Source: JAMZMI01 sp964353015 (lineage in GTDB: Bacteria > Bacteroidota > Bacteroidia > Cytophagales > Cyclobacteriaceae). From it: 64,000 nt of DNA. Location of the stretch: NCBI GenBank assembly GCA_964353015.1, contig CAYGUA010000010.1, positions 97,418 to 161,417 of the forward strand. Direction: 5' to 3'. The translations under genes were made by a program, and so were the position numbers. The notes beneath the pieces are model-generated. The model did not search any database, was not told the DNA's origin, and saw nothing but the letters and a program-made list of their open reading frames with translations. The number at the start of each line of letters is the position of its first letter. Position 1 is the stretch's first letter. Positions 49,001 through 55,974 of this stretch are shown here, piece by piece.

Positions 49001-52000
49001 TGATCCATATCAGATAGAATGGATTCAAAAGAATGTAAACTATAGTCCTCATGCGGAGTATCTGAATGGAGAGCTGGTGAGATACATGCATTTCTACAGA
49101 CCTGAAGGAACATTCGGGGTACTACAGAAGATATCTCAATACGGGGAAATAATCTGGATTAGTGACTCTATAAAATTTGATGCCAACAACATATCCGGAG
49201 ATTGGAATCCTTATTCTTTTGAAATTGATGGCTCTGGAAATATTTATGCTTTGGGCACTATACAAGGATCAATTAAAATCAACGGGAATATTTTACAAGC
49301 AAATAACTCAGGTTATGACATGCTGGTGGTGAAATATGATCCTGATGGTAATATTGTTCGGTATGAGCAAATTGGCGGAGCAGGGAATGAAAATGGTTAT
49401 GGTTTTATTCTTCTACCTTCCGGCAACCTGTTGCTTTCATTTTACTTTGATCAAACCTTTAGCTATCAGAGTATTTTGATGGATGTAAATGTCAATAGCA
49501 GTGTGTATTTGGAGCTGAACAATTCGCTAGATCCTACGGGTGTTAGAGTGTATCCTCCAGACAGTTTCGGCAACCTCACTTTAACAAGTGATAATCGACT
49601 TTTCATAAGTGGTAATGGTCGAGTTGGCCTTAGAGAGCTGAATATTTCAGATTATTCCGAGTTGGCGTCACATAATTTACCAGAAGCATTTGAAATGTAC
49701 GCCCACACCGGGAAGTTAGTAGTTGATAGCAACAATGATTTGATTCTAACAGCTACTGAAATAACAACTTCAGCACAAAGGGACAATCTGGATATTTTCA
49801 TAGGTAAGTTCATTACTTCTACGAATACATGGGAATGGTATGATCGAGTAGGTGGAGCTGGAGAGGATTTTGCTGATAGACTCGGTATTGATAATCAAGA
49901 TAATATTTATTTGGGTGGTGGATTTAGATTCTCCTGGAACTGGGGAGGTGTTGGCTTATCATCTAGAAGTGAGGTGGACATATTCCTAACCAAATATGAC
50001 AATGCGGGTAATCTATTATGGATTGAAACTTACGGTTCTTCTATAGATGGACCAAATGGTGCCAGTGATTTCATGCAGACCATGGCTGTCGACCCTGTAG
50101 ATGAAGATGTGTTTCTCTCGGCTTACTTTCAAGGAATAGATGGTGTTTTTCTGGATGAAAACCTAGATGGTGAAATGAACATGATGGTCAGATTGTCTGG
50201 TGAGGGAGCAACACCCATTCAAATCGATCCTATAAATGGTTATGGTACGTATTCTTATATTGAAGGTAGCCTAAGAGGGTTTTTCTCTGATACTTACACC
50301 TTATCTTCTACCGGTGCTTTTACAGCTGAAGCGCTTATAAACTATAAGGGGTTTAGTGGGCCGGATGATTATTTCAATGCATTTATTAATTCCAACTACC
50401 TTAGAATTTACACCGACTATGAAATAAATGAAGATATTTATTTGAGAGCTGAGGCTGAAGGCGATCCAGATAATAATAAAAATGACTTCTATGTTGGCAA
50501 TAAAGTGGAGTCATCAGAATTTGCACCGAATGTATGGCACCACGTTGCGCTGGTTGTTGGTAACGGGTCAATGAATCTTTATCTTGATGGTAAGGTGGTT
50601 CACTCTGGGATATCAAATTTTAGCCCTGTTGCCGTAGCTGATGAATTCCTTGAAGTGATTAGAAACCAATCTGCCGATGTAGATGAAGTCAGAATTTGGA
50701 ATAACGCCAGATATGGAGATGAACTGTTTCCAAATATATCTAAGGAATTGATCCTGCCCCAAGCCGGCCTTACAGGATATTGGAGGTTCAATTCGAAGCA
50801 AGATGACGGAGCTGGATTCTATACACCAGATCTTACTGATCGGGGTAATCATTTGTATTTAAGTGCTGAGGCTGATATAGTTGAAGTAAATGTGGCACCT
50901 TCAAACATTCTACTTTCCAATGCTTCAATTATTGAAAATAGACCAGTCGGAACTTTGGTAGGGACATTGTCATCAGTTGATGATAATACTGCCGATACCC
51001 ATACTTACAGAATAATATCTGGTCTTGGGGATGATGATAATGCGGATTTTGAAATTGTAAATGGAGCAGAGATCGTTTCTAAAGCAATATTTAATTTAAG
51101 TGTTAAGGCTACATATACCATAAGGGTGGAAACGAATGATGGTCAAGGGGGCATTTTTGCAAGACCACTGATAATTACGATTTTACAGGATCCAAACAAT
51201 CCTCCTGTGATTACAGCGAATCAAATTTTTTCAGTTGAAGAAAATAAAATTGAGGGAACGGTTGTAGGTACGGTAGATGCTACTGATCCAGATGGTAATG
51301 CGATTACATTTTCTATACTTTCGGGTAATACTAACAATGCATTTGCCATCAATGAAATTACCGGTGTGATCACGGTGGCAGACCGGTTGCAACTAGACTA
51401 TGAGTCATTTCCGGCAGGACAGGCCAAATTTGAATTGACGATTCAGGTATCAGACAATTTCGGAACTGCTAATGCTGTAGTTACTATCAATATCATTGAT
51501 GTAGACGAAACTGTCAATCTGGCTCCTCAGATTCTTGATCAATCATTAAGTGATCTTTTGGAAAACAGTTCTAATGGCACAGTGGTAGGTCAGGTGATTG
51601 CAATAGATCCAAATGGTGATGGATTGTCATATGCCATCACGTTTGGAAATTCAGGCAATGCATTTGCAATAAGTACATCTGGAGAAATCACTGTCGCCAA
51701 TCAAGGTTCAGTTGATTATGAAAGTAGTTTATTGACAGATAATCAGTTTGTATTGACCGTAGAGGTAACAGACGATTCTGCTCTAGGCGTATTATCATCA
51801 AGTGCCACGATTACGATCAAGCTGATTGATGTCAATGAAAACTTTACACCAACAGCCATCTCATTTGCTGGAGGTATCAACGTCATTCCTGAAAATGAAG
51901 CTCCCGGCGCTACCATGCTCACTTTACAAACTACTGATGCTGATCCAGGCGACTCACATACCTATACGATTATGTCTGATCCAACATCAAGCTTTAAACT

Positions 52001-53732
52001 TGATGACATAGAGAACAATAAACTCGTAAGCAGGAAAGTTTTCAATTTTGAAGTAGACCCTACCACCTACACGATTCAGATTAGAACCGATGATGGAAAT
52101 GGTGGAGTTTTCGATCAAAATATGACCATCAATATCAGCGATGAAAATGATGGGACTTTTATTACTAACATCGTAGCACCAACTGCTTACACCTTAGGAG
52201 GAGTTGGAGTGACCGTCACCGTAAATATCGAAGATGAAGATGGCTTGCAAACGACTAGCATTCTTTACCGAAAGATTTCAGCATCCAACTATACGGAGGA
52301 AAATTTAACCGACTTAGGTGGTGGCAGCTATTCATTTGCCCTGCAGAATGATAAATTTGATAATTTGGGAGTAGAATTCGCCATTTTTGCCAATGACGGA
52401 AATGGTGCTACTACCTCAGAAATTTCTATCATTTATTCAGAAGTAGCTTCAGATGCAGTAGATATCACAAGTGTTATTACTCCTGGAAGTACAGTTCAAA
52501 ATTATAGTATCATCGCATTTCCTTTCAGATCTGTTGACCTGAATGCAGTATTTACTGAATTGGGGCCATATGACAATTCGAAATGGAGATTGATCCGATA
52601 CAATAATGGTTCTTATCAAGACTATCGATCACCATTTACAACTGTGTCGGCTGGAACCGGATATTGGTTTATAACAACTGATAATACTGCTGAGATTAAA
52701 ACTGGAGGTCAGAGTGTTGCTTTGGTTAAAAGTGTCAATAACGAGGATAATGTTTACAAAATCAATCTGACTTCAGGATACAATTTGATTGGCAATCCTT
52801 TTCAAGGAACTTTGAACTGGAATGCTGTAGTACAGCACAATCTGGATGAATCCATTATTACCACAGGAGATGTACCTACAACATTGACTAGATATAATCG
52901 GGAATTTATTTCTGGTTCTGTTCTTAACGAATTAGAAGGTGCATTTGTACAATCAACGAAAGCGATCTCCAATTTTGAAATCCCAGTTTCCGCGATATCA
53001 GGAGGTGCAGGCAGAAGCACACTTGCTATCAATAGGCCAGAGGAAGTGTATATAGATGATCCATCATGGCAATTTGATCTTTTCTTTAAAACGCCGACGT
53101 ACAGTTATTCTATTGGTGGTATTGGTTTGGATCCACAGGCTTCTGATTTTAATGATGTGAACGACATGATGATACTACCAAGGTTCGATGTTTATCTTGA
53201 TCTATCTTTTGAGGATGGCAATACACGTAGTATCAAGGAATCTGATGGATTCAAAACCTGGGAATTTAAACTGAATAGCAACTTGCCTGAGAAATTCATC
53301 GATATGACTTGGGACATCCCAGTATCATCTGGTAAGACGATCATCTTCGTGGATGCAGCCTCGCAGCAGATTTATGACTTGAGCGAAGTACGAAATATTC
53401 AGCTCGCTAACAATACATCTGTCAAACATCAGCTGTATTATGGCGATAAGGATGAAATTTTTGCTAAGCTGAATTTACCATTCGATGCGCTATTTAACAT
53501 TTATCCGAATCCAGTTCGAAATGTGCTGAATTTGGAGATCTACGCTAAGGAAAACAAATCATCTGTGATCGAGTTTATATCGATCGAAGGGAAGTCTGTT
53601 TATAGGGAACTCCTTGATTTACAGCAAGGTGTGACGATGAAACAGATTGATTTGCTTGGAAAATCAATACCTAATGGCGTATATTTGATCAGTATTGACT
53701 CTAAAATCACCACTAAATTCATTAAACAATGA
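37074..53732 (+). CDS. Giant 5552-residue modular T9SS-secreted adhesin
   Basis: An N-terminal signal peptide (about 1-35) and a C-terminal T9SS type A sorting domain (about 5467-5552, FNIYPNPVRNVLNLEI) mark secretion and surface attachment. Modules in order: LamG 36-240; PKD-like 243-305; BspA/DUF285 repeats 309-597 (WNVSNATDLGSMF type); LamG 598-800; plant-type LRRs 800-988; Ig; cadherin-like; CUB 1181-1292; LamG 1291-1480; a lipocalin-like unit; LamG twice (1670-2083); SusE/F-like 2083-2281; LamG twice; LamG 2759-2964; IPT/TIG 2965-3050; FG-GAP/VCBS 3050-3416 with seven DxDxDGDxD loops; LamG 3512-3700; choice-of-anchor-like; cadherin; beta-propeller 3973-4379; LamG 4380-4606; four cadherins 4607-5027. 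Many modules bind sugars or Ca2+ in other proteins. Boundaries are approximate. Confidence 0.93.
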   Translation: MNINFTQIKQNNKSVKRPFLLSLFWLLSLGFTFAQGPVAYYPFNGNANDASGNTNNGTITGATLTTDRFGNANSAYSFNGVDNKIVVPYDNTMSLGSQFTVTAWVQTTDGIGSIFSQHSGGGTGNFVFAIWDVFNSGEFLFAPSQSIYETIYSGPVVNDGLWHHLAGVYDHSNSVVYYYVDGVLSKSIQNPAALSNTLVDFIIGDEGDGFFQYEGKIDEIRLYNRALSEIEISSLYQETSFITTWEVVDPDLTINIFSIDGLTYDFDIDWGDGTVLSNQTGSVSHTYASAGIKTISITGVFPEFSAYSKDKIRSIEQWGNIVWGPIGFSFGDAANGLAINATDAPDLSQVTSMKLMFKNLAFTGDNLKNWDVSNVEDMWAMFFGASFNEDLSSWNVSNATDLGSMFIYTGNSTFGDLSNWDVSACTNMAGMFSYATDFNSNISGWNVSNVVFMNNMFQGSTSFNQDISGWNVSNAEFMGFMFLEATIFNQPIGSWNVSKVIDMPFMFYDASGFDQDLGGWDISNVGNFDGIFTGSNLSLSNYDNTLIGWASLDAGEAQIPTNRYFGAGGLTYCQSGIARTSLINDYGWTITGDNAECNNGLIAYYPFNGNALDASGNGSDGIVNGGVSLVTDRFGNADAAYGFDGTDGHISISSLFNHPVGEVSVTYSAWVMPTAQGQNGSVFYVGDRFVNARSSMILAGGDLAYIGENNDFRSNTGVYLDEWSHVAVTKSGTSVTTYINGVEVSSGNVTTGQDIASIAASIGSTANNDEFFNGKIDDVRVYDRPLTANEIAALYSENGYMSQRDILMTLYEYTGGDNWNDKTNWGTTESIANWFGVEASNGVVTYLDVRNNNLNGTIPKELGGLYGLQYLILFNDAGLFGGIPYELGNLRSLLYMAISLTNVSGEIPASIGNLSNLQTLILSRNNLSGDVPIELTNLSNLQTLSLFQNQLTSIPDFTGITSLTNSIRVESNKIGFSDIIQNLPTTAATFLYSPQTIGDVSSFIINNGEQVNLDAIEITAGTNYQWYFNGEIIDGANLVNHIFTFSSIDEGVYHCVMTNDNVPGLTITRANILLDNGINVAPTDLQLSNFIIEDGTLSGSLIGTLATIDEDPADTHSYALIAGTGDIDNNNFYLEGDKLYIGVNADYSQNQVFQLRISTTDNSGQIFEKEIEILVKPAMVCSNSFYQASSGTFSDGSGIFDYENNFSCSWSIQLPEGEKVKLSFISFNTEADYDFVRVYDGLDDTGTLLAELSGDYIPSNVYSPSNTMYITFIADGGVVAPGFEAGYSTVVPVAYFPFNGNALDESGNGVDGTVNEALLVVDRFGNADAAYNFDGANDFISGDASSFPSGAAPRTISGWVNVPDQSGYLFTYGNTNVNGGSFALGIQSGLPVFWGHFADLTGTQAINFNEWVFLSITYDGVNLSIYVNGQLDTSAPLTLDTQPATSFNIATGWSGTMDDISIYDYALSALEIENLYNKNGWPNVPTNLVANLSSAEGKRWKLAPSDRAFYVGPEIGSDYWYANTQVDVLDRDCLFDDQFIFYDDGTFVIAQNGSVWGEDYLGGFNECTTIDQLAPAMQIMGQGLYTYSTSLSSINPTITVSGDGAYIGFSKVFNGGEYPSDGTGTPVSSITYTVIDYEVIDDQEFMTISIEFLTGSETAWWTFELVHDPLVANYVFNDNADDQTSNNYDGVINGVASVNDRFGAANAAYSFDGVSNFIQTDATLEDNTPFTLSTWVKWDGNNTNYAEILSWWNINASGQTYLGTSPTTNEIRFGDAWPTTGVFLPVNVWVNLVATYDGSVARIYLDGNLAATSAAGQNYGFAGGNLFIGVQGTQAGEFFGGLIDDIEIYSRQLSDAEILSKYEQNKSDIIIYYPFRGDLADAAGNGFDGFQFGSNNTFTYDRIASEGGAYNAYKFEYINSDLIEASNTANYDFGDEITVMAWIRPDTYQSPDVTLLSNVFEGIGFGLKLVTGDLTPEEATYKKRLYAELPGISYGPAGEVLLDRWTHVAFRYKRNIGTTLFINGQDLGTYGYISGTEDSTVPISAINVQIGNGYDGVMDEVKIYATGLANEEIYSEYSKDLWPFANTTIIGLDGAVNYPLDNVTNDVFGNETNVHAKVIDIPAGNYQINGEGNGLNSYFGDNELDGIAEPFATQIDLNAGFHAFRFDHSNLSYFMEPINSIGLIGSARTGDETGWIAEDELVDLGNGIYQIKNIKLYDGEWKLRLNNQWNILDWGWQGIEGQLAYIGQNIPISAGTYTISVDLINNLYTVIETTPGYWETVAELAFDGNLLDQSGYENHGTSASNTYTTDRFGVANGAISLGANELVNIGTDPELNLNNGFTMNMWINPIDNNNAGGLFSSAGSFHQHLYNNFIDWRYFQNGQEFPINGIPVIAPNNVWTMFTWVYDGAEMRFYDDGQLVHTEQIFGGLDLPGNAYEIGNGYDGAVDEFIWVDGVLNDYEILSLYNDGFVANYELNGNVIDNINGYDGLENGSPIYTSDRFGNLDAALSFDAIDDFVDLGINPGLHIQNEITLAVWIKTADIQQSGVLTWGNGFRLELNAENQTAVFGSWGLSDDIMFANYFVSDGKWHYLVGTYDGSTKKFYVDGVLRNEATNVVLTGDPYNYSSSMLIGSNVNSDLYRGSIDHASILDRAMTEEEIIATYHDSNWDVTNINDFFIDDLYVGQIDFENGIVNVSVPSGTDISAIGYARMFLSRGASTEFVSEELGNTFTADFTNPVGIRVTGYDGTVRDWTINVSVDKELIAHFNFDGNVLDQTGNGYDAVDLSGSTSFPSFTIDPQYPTAGESYLFDRSHQLTLANTASIDFGDEITVAAWIQPEVYDAGITEPEIISNLFEGNGFDFKLSSNSVTEKGLKAEVFGSTFAIQGNIGLNQWYHVAFTYKRNDAILLYINGIESGFNNVGDAGILPSTRELVVGSGMDGLLDDLKIFNRALTPEEIFEVYAENQTDLLPQVHSVSAAAAIPGSTVRIHGYNFDQPSMAVFINGEFAQPNIISNSLMEIVVPDVAYGTAKIVVVGSSGSSNEATNFTVLRPFTDRKFTLGNESQISTNIEFRRVVDYADLDNDGDLDLISGGEGSITLNKNLGGNFDGDTYIASGFNGGDIYSLTTADFDDDGDIDIAFSDPSSGKIYLIVNEGIDAVWPLYTIYTSGTVPYSIKLDVLDFDADGDLDLISANFGSKDISFLRNDGQYTFTSLSVHTSGYFPASIDKGDIDGDGAIDIVYSATDQDVGNGEIGWISYSGDGSTITPNTIINTQDDLVHFSLVDIDGNGTLDILSGSSFNSGKVVWFSNDGNGNFGAEQIIENSFSADEVIGGDLDGDGDEDIIAITFGSANGQTMFWYENLGNSTFSTRNEIGFTHAGASSVQSLDFDNDGDLDIAVSGYFSLDPVGGWVSIVKSLSSEAEILNFSLNVTGETYQFDDVNRAIDFVVPIGTDLSNLTPTFLISEGARAEVFGQEQFSGVTTQDFSAGLDYYILAEDGFSDSNWPITVSWENGIIADFQFNGNAVNEAIPTIEGNVVGAQITLDRFGNANSAYHFNSIDNQIELPTAVVSGGAAVTASWWVNVNDITGFNYVLDGGAIQIGSNEGFMYFNINGDTETATTLEPNQWIHYAGTYDGTTIKIYKNGVFEQQTGYSTAMGVYYSPSHIGSLNGTDRFMDGAIDDIKVYNYILTDEEILALYNVNGWPNVEMEPFESISENFDVNCLPPFWREYHSGSDLVYCGTFESNVYVNINGFGIGAGESWLIAPFVDFGAGDHVLNFDFVHQFNGPLPEILYSSDYDGSPDPTNFTWVNINEAEQIVNAKTVDNAFVNSGDIDLSALSEIGVIAFKYTSNGPNADESAMLRIDNFNISTVFRSNDPLEIILSSNSIDENLQPNTQVGVFTTVDDDSNTFTYSLVSGTGDADNASFTISGDQLLTTEMFDFETKSSYSILVRTDDGEGGMLDQQFTVFVNDIFEPLPGDPYQIEWIQKNVNYSPHAEYLNGELVRYMHFYRPEGTFGVLQKISQYGEIIWISDSIKFDANNISGDWNPYSFEIDGSGNIYALGTIQGSIKINGNILQANNSGYDMLVVKYDPDGNIVRYEQIGGAGNENGYGFILLPSGNLLLSFYFDQTFSYQSILMDVNVNSSVYLELNNSLDPTGVRVYPPDSFGNLTLTSDNRLFISGNGRVGLRELNISDYSELASHNLPEAFEMYAHTGKLVVDSNNDLILTATEITTSAQRDNLDIFIGKFITSTNTWEWYDRVGGAGEDFADRLGIDNQDNIYLGGGFRFSWNWGGVGLSSRSEVDIFLTKYDNAGNLLWIETYGSSIDGPNGASDFMQTMAVDPVDEDVFLSAYFQGIDGVFLDENLDGEMNMMVRLSGEGATPIQIDPINGYGTYSYIEGSLRGFFSDTYTLSSTGAFTAEALINYKGFSGPDDYFNAFINSNYLRIYTDYEINEDIYLRAEAEGDPDNNKNDFYVGNKVESSEFAPNVWHHVALVVGNGSMNLYLDGKVVHSGISNFSPVAVADEFLEVIRNQSADVDEVRIWNNARYGDELFPNISKELILPQAGLTGYWRFNSKQDDGAGFYTPDLTDRGNHLYLSAEADIVEVNVAPSNILLSNASIIENRPVGTLVGTLSSVDDNTADTHTYRIISGLGDDDNADFEIVNGAEIVSKAIFNLSVKATYTIRVETNDGQGGIFARPLIITILQDPNNPPVITANQIFSVEENKIEGTVVGTVDATDPDGNAITFSILSGNTNNAFAINEITGVITVADRLQLDYESFPAGQAKFELTIQVSDNFGTANAVVTINIIDVDETVNLAPQILDQSLSDLLENSSNGTVVGQVIAIDPNGDGLSYAITFGNSGNAFAISTSGEITVANQGSVDYESSLLTDNQFVLTVEVTDDSALGVLSSSATITIKLIDVNENFTPTAISFAGGINVIPENEAPGATMLTLQTTDADPGDSHTYTIMSDPTSSFKLDDIENNKLVSRKVFNFEVDPTTYTIQIRTDDGNGGVFDQNMTINISDENDGTFITNIVAPTAYTLGGVGVTVTVNIEDEDGLQTTSILYRKISASNYTEENLTDLGGGSYSFALQNDKFDNLGVEFAIFANDGNGATTSEISIIYSEVASDAVDITSVITPGSTVQNYSIIAFPFRSVDLNAVFTELGPYDNSKWRLIRYNNGSYQDYRSPFTTVSAGTGYWFITTDNTAEIKTGGQSVALVKSVNNEDNVYKINLTSGYNLIGNPFQGTLNWNAVVQHNLDESIITTGDVPTTLTRYNREFISGSVLNELEGAFVQSTKAISNFEIPVSAISGGAGRSTLAINRPEEVYIDDPSWQFDLFFKTPTYSYSIGGIGLDPQASDFNDVNDMMILPRFDVYLDLSFEDGNTRSIKESDGFKTWEFKLNSNLPEKFIDMTWDIPVSSGKTIIFVDAASQQIYDLSEVRNIQLANNTSVKHQLYYGDKDEIFAKLNLPFDALFNIYPNPVRNVLNLEIYAKENKSSVIEFISIEGKSVYRELLDLQQGVTMKQIDLLGKSIPNGVYLISIDSKITTKFIKQ

Positions 53733-54868
53733 GACCAGCTTATAAGTCGATAGTTGTTTTGGCTGGAATGCTCTTTAGCATTTTCAACCTTTCAGCACAA
53801 AAGGCGGAATTCACCTCTGAATCATTTTATGTGGATTTCAGTTCCAACACGCCTTCCGAAGTAGTCATTACAAGTCCCAAAGATCTTGTTGAAAAAAGCA
53901 GAGGTTTTAAAAAGGTCGTTTCCAATCAAATGGCTATAACCGGACGTATTTCTGACGAAGAAGGAGTAAAAATAGTAATGGTTAATGGCCAAAATATCCT
54001 GCTCAATGAAACGGGTTCATTTGCTGTAACGCTTACACTTCCTACTGGACCAAGTGAGATCATATTCAACATTACTGACAATGATGATGTAGTTACACAA
54101 AAAATCTTTGCCGTTGAAACTTCGCTTCCTGTAGTGGCATCTAATGTCATTACCACAGAAGGTAATTATTACGCCTTATTGATTGGTGTGAATGACTATG
54201 ATGATCCGGAAATATCTGATCTTGATAAGCCAATAGCGGACGCCAAACGATTAGGTGATGTATTGCAGCAGTATTATACTTTCGAGCCACAAAACATTCA
54301 ATACCTTACCAATCCTACCAGAAGCGAGATCATTGATGCACTTGATAAATTAAGAAAAACAATTGGTGCTGAGGATAACCTGCTTATTTTTTACGCTGGT
54401 CACGGTTATTGGGATGCTGATACGGAAACGGGATATTGGATTCCCTCTAATGGAAGGAAAAGTAGTACTGCCGATTGGTTTAGAAATACAACTCTTACTG
54501 ATCAGCTCAGGACAATCAAAAGTAAACATACCTTGTTAGTGGCTGACGCATGTTTTTCAGGATCCATATTTAAATCAAGAAGTGTTTTCATTTCTGATGA
54601 CGCCATTGCAATCAAAAAACTTTACGAACTACCAAGTAGAAAGGCCATGACAAGTGGTACGTTGACAGAGGTGCCTGACAGGAGTGAGTTCATGAAATAC
54701 TTCACCAAAAGGCTAGAAACGAATTCGGATAAATATCTTCCATGTGCTGAGCTTTTTAGCAGCTTCAGAGTCGCAGTGATCAACAACAGTGATGTGATTC
54801 CTCAATATGGAACCATGCAGAAAGTTGGAGATGAAGGTGGAGACTTCATCTTTATAAGAAGAGATTAA
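53729..54868 (+). CDS. Secreted caspase-like (C14) cysteine peptidase
   Basis: This 379-residue protein has a signal peptide (about 1-24). An Ig-like domain (about 30-130) and a caspase-fold domain (about 145-379) follow, the latter starting YYALLIGVNDYDD. The catalytic dyad is visible: His225 in FYAGHGYWD and Cys275 in VADACFSGS, as in metacaspase/C14 enzymes. No T9SS domain is present, so it probably acts in the periplasm. Its ATG overlaps the giant adhesin's stop (ATGA), so the two are translationally coupled. Clan CD also contains the T9SS sortase PorU and the gingipains, so processing of the adhesin is a reasonable but unproven idea. Confidence 0.9.
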   Translation: MRPAYKSIVVLAGMLFSIFNLSAQKAEFTSESFYVDFSSNTPSEVVITSPKDLVEKSRGFKKVVSNQMAITGRISDEEGVKIVMVNGQNILLNETGSFAVTLTLPTGPSEIIFNITDNDDVVTQKIFAVETSLPVVASNVITTEGNYYALLIGVNDYDDPEISDLDKPIADAKRLGDVLQQYYTFEPQNIQYLTNPTRSEIIDALDKLRKTIGAEDNLLIFYAGHGYWDADTETGYWIPSNGRKSSTADWFRNTTLTDQLRTIKSKHTLLVADACFSGSIFKSRSVFISDDAIAIKKLYELPSRKAMTSGTLTEVPDRSEFMKYFTKRLETNSDKYLPCAELFSSFRVAVINNSDVIPQYGTMQKVGDEGGDFIFIRRD

Positions 54869-54880
54869 AACATAAACTAA

Positions 54881-54909
54881 AAAGGCCTCACTTGTGAGGT
54901 CTTTTTTTT
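54881..54909 (+). terminator. Terminator after the adhesin-caspase unit
   Basis: AAAGGCCTCA (54881-54890), loop CTTG, TGAGGTCTTT (54895-54904, one G-U pair), then a T run to 54909. It separates the adhesin operon from the sigma-factor genes. Confidence 0.88.
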
Positions 54910-54939
54910 ATTTTAGTCTTTGTCACTAACCCAATACCA

Positions 54940-55497
54940 TTGACCAACGAGGAGAAGTTAATAGAAGGTCTCAGATCAGGAGATCAGAAAATCTTAAAAG
55001 AGATTTACGAATCCAACTATCCTACTGTTGAGAAAATGATTCTTAAAAACTCGGGCACAAATGATGATGCCAAAGACATCTATCAAGATGCGATGGTTAT
55101 TTTCTACAACAATGTGCTCAAACCCCAATTCATTTTATCCAGTACCGTCAAAACGTATCTCTATGCTATAAGCTGGAGACTATGGATGAAAAAAATTCGG
55201 GAAGAAAAAAAGTTGACAATAACCCATAAAGAGGAATACATAGATGCGTTCGACTTTGAACTGGTTTCCAAAGATCCTGATGCTACATTAAATGGGGTGG
55301 TGGAGCTTTTGAAGCAACATGGTAAAAATTGCCTGGAGATATTGCAAAGGTTCTATTTCAATAGCCAGTCTTTTGATCAAATAGCCTCAGCGCTTGGATA
55401 TGCCAGTGGTCAAGTAGTTCGCGAGCAAAAATACCGATGTATCAAAAGGGTACGTGAGGGTATTAAATCTTCAAATATGAGTTATGAATTTGAGTGA
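54940..55497 (+). CDS. ECF-type RNA polymerase sigma factor
   Basis: This 185-residue sigma-70 family protein shows region 2 at about residues 20-95 (DDAKDIYQDAMVIFYNN, then KTYLYAISWRLWMKKIREE). Region 4 lies at about 120-175 with a helix-turn-helix (SFDQIASALGYASGQVVREQKYRCIKR). Regions 1.1 and 3 are missing, as in ECF factors. The start is a TTG at 54940 with no better alternative nearby. The gene overlaps the small membrane-protein gene by 14 bp, a typical sigma/anti-sigma arrangement. It may drive the surrounding surface genes. Confidence 0.9.
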   Translation: MTNEEKLIEGLRSGDQKILKEIYESNYPTVEKMILKNSGTNDDAKDIYQDAMVIFYNNVLKPQFILSSTVKTYLYAISWRLWMKKIREEKKLTITHKEEYIDAFDFELVSKDPDATLNGVVELLKQHGKNCLEILQRFYFNSQSFDQIASALGYASGQVVREQKYRCIKRVREGIKSSNMSYEFE

Positions 55498-55864
55498 CAA
55501 GGAATTCGAAAAACAAATTGATCAATTGGATAATGGATCCGAAGATGGCATTTCTGCTGATCTTAATTATGATTATCAATTGATGGTGAAGGGTGTGAAA
55601 GTGATTGCGGAGCAGGAGTTTCGACAAAATCTGCAAGAAATACACCAATCTATGAATAATGGTACGTTCCTTGGAGGGAGACAGGTCGTTTGGATCTCAG
55701 GAATTGCTGCGGCGCTGATAGGTACTTTTTTCTGGTGGCAGTCAATGCATCCTAAATTAGTAAGTCCAGAACTTCAGATGAATGAAATACCGGTTTATGG
55801 AGACAGTGCCACCTATGATTCATTAAAAAATGTGAATATAGGAGTTGACGAACTTGAGAAATAG
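55484..55864 (+). CDS. Probable anti-sigma factor (single-pass membrane protein)
   Basis: This 126-residue protein has an acidic cytoplasmic N-terminus (about 1-62), one membrane helix (about 66-84, WISGIAAALIGTFFWW) and a short outside tail. No zinc anti-sigma motif is visible and I do not recognise a family. The assignment rests on topology and on the 14-bp overlap with the ECF sigma gene. It may be a scaffold rather than a true anti-sigma factor. Confidence 0.6.
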   Translation: MNLSDKEFEKQIDQLDNGSEDGISADLNYDYQLMVKGVKVIAEQEFRQNLQEIHQSMNNGTFLGGRQVVWISGIAAALIGTFFWWQSMHPKLVSPELQMNEIPVYGDSATYDSLKNVNIGVDELEK

Positions 55865-55974
55865 GAATAAAGTCATGCGGAGCTTTTAACCTGACTAAAA
55901 TTTTATGAACTTAACTGACTGAAAGGAAGTCGATCCGCATCTAAAAAACTTATAAAGACAAAATCTGAATCAAA

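Noticed and set aside
37149..53032. Many 60-120 codon frames overlapping the giant adhesin gene
   Set aside because: They lie on other frames of a strongly supported gene and none has a recognisable domain.
55875..55940. ATGCGGA / TCCGCAT arms 53 bp apart before the LPP20-like gene
   Set aside because: Seven-bp arms with a long loop are expected by chance, and no T run or conserved motif supports a function.
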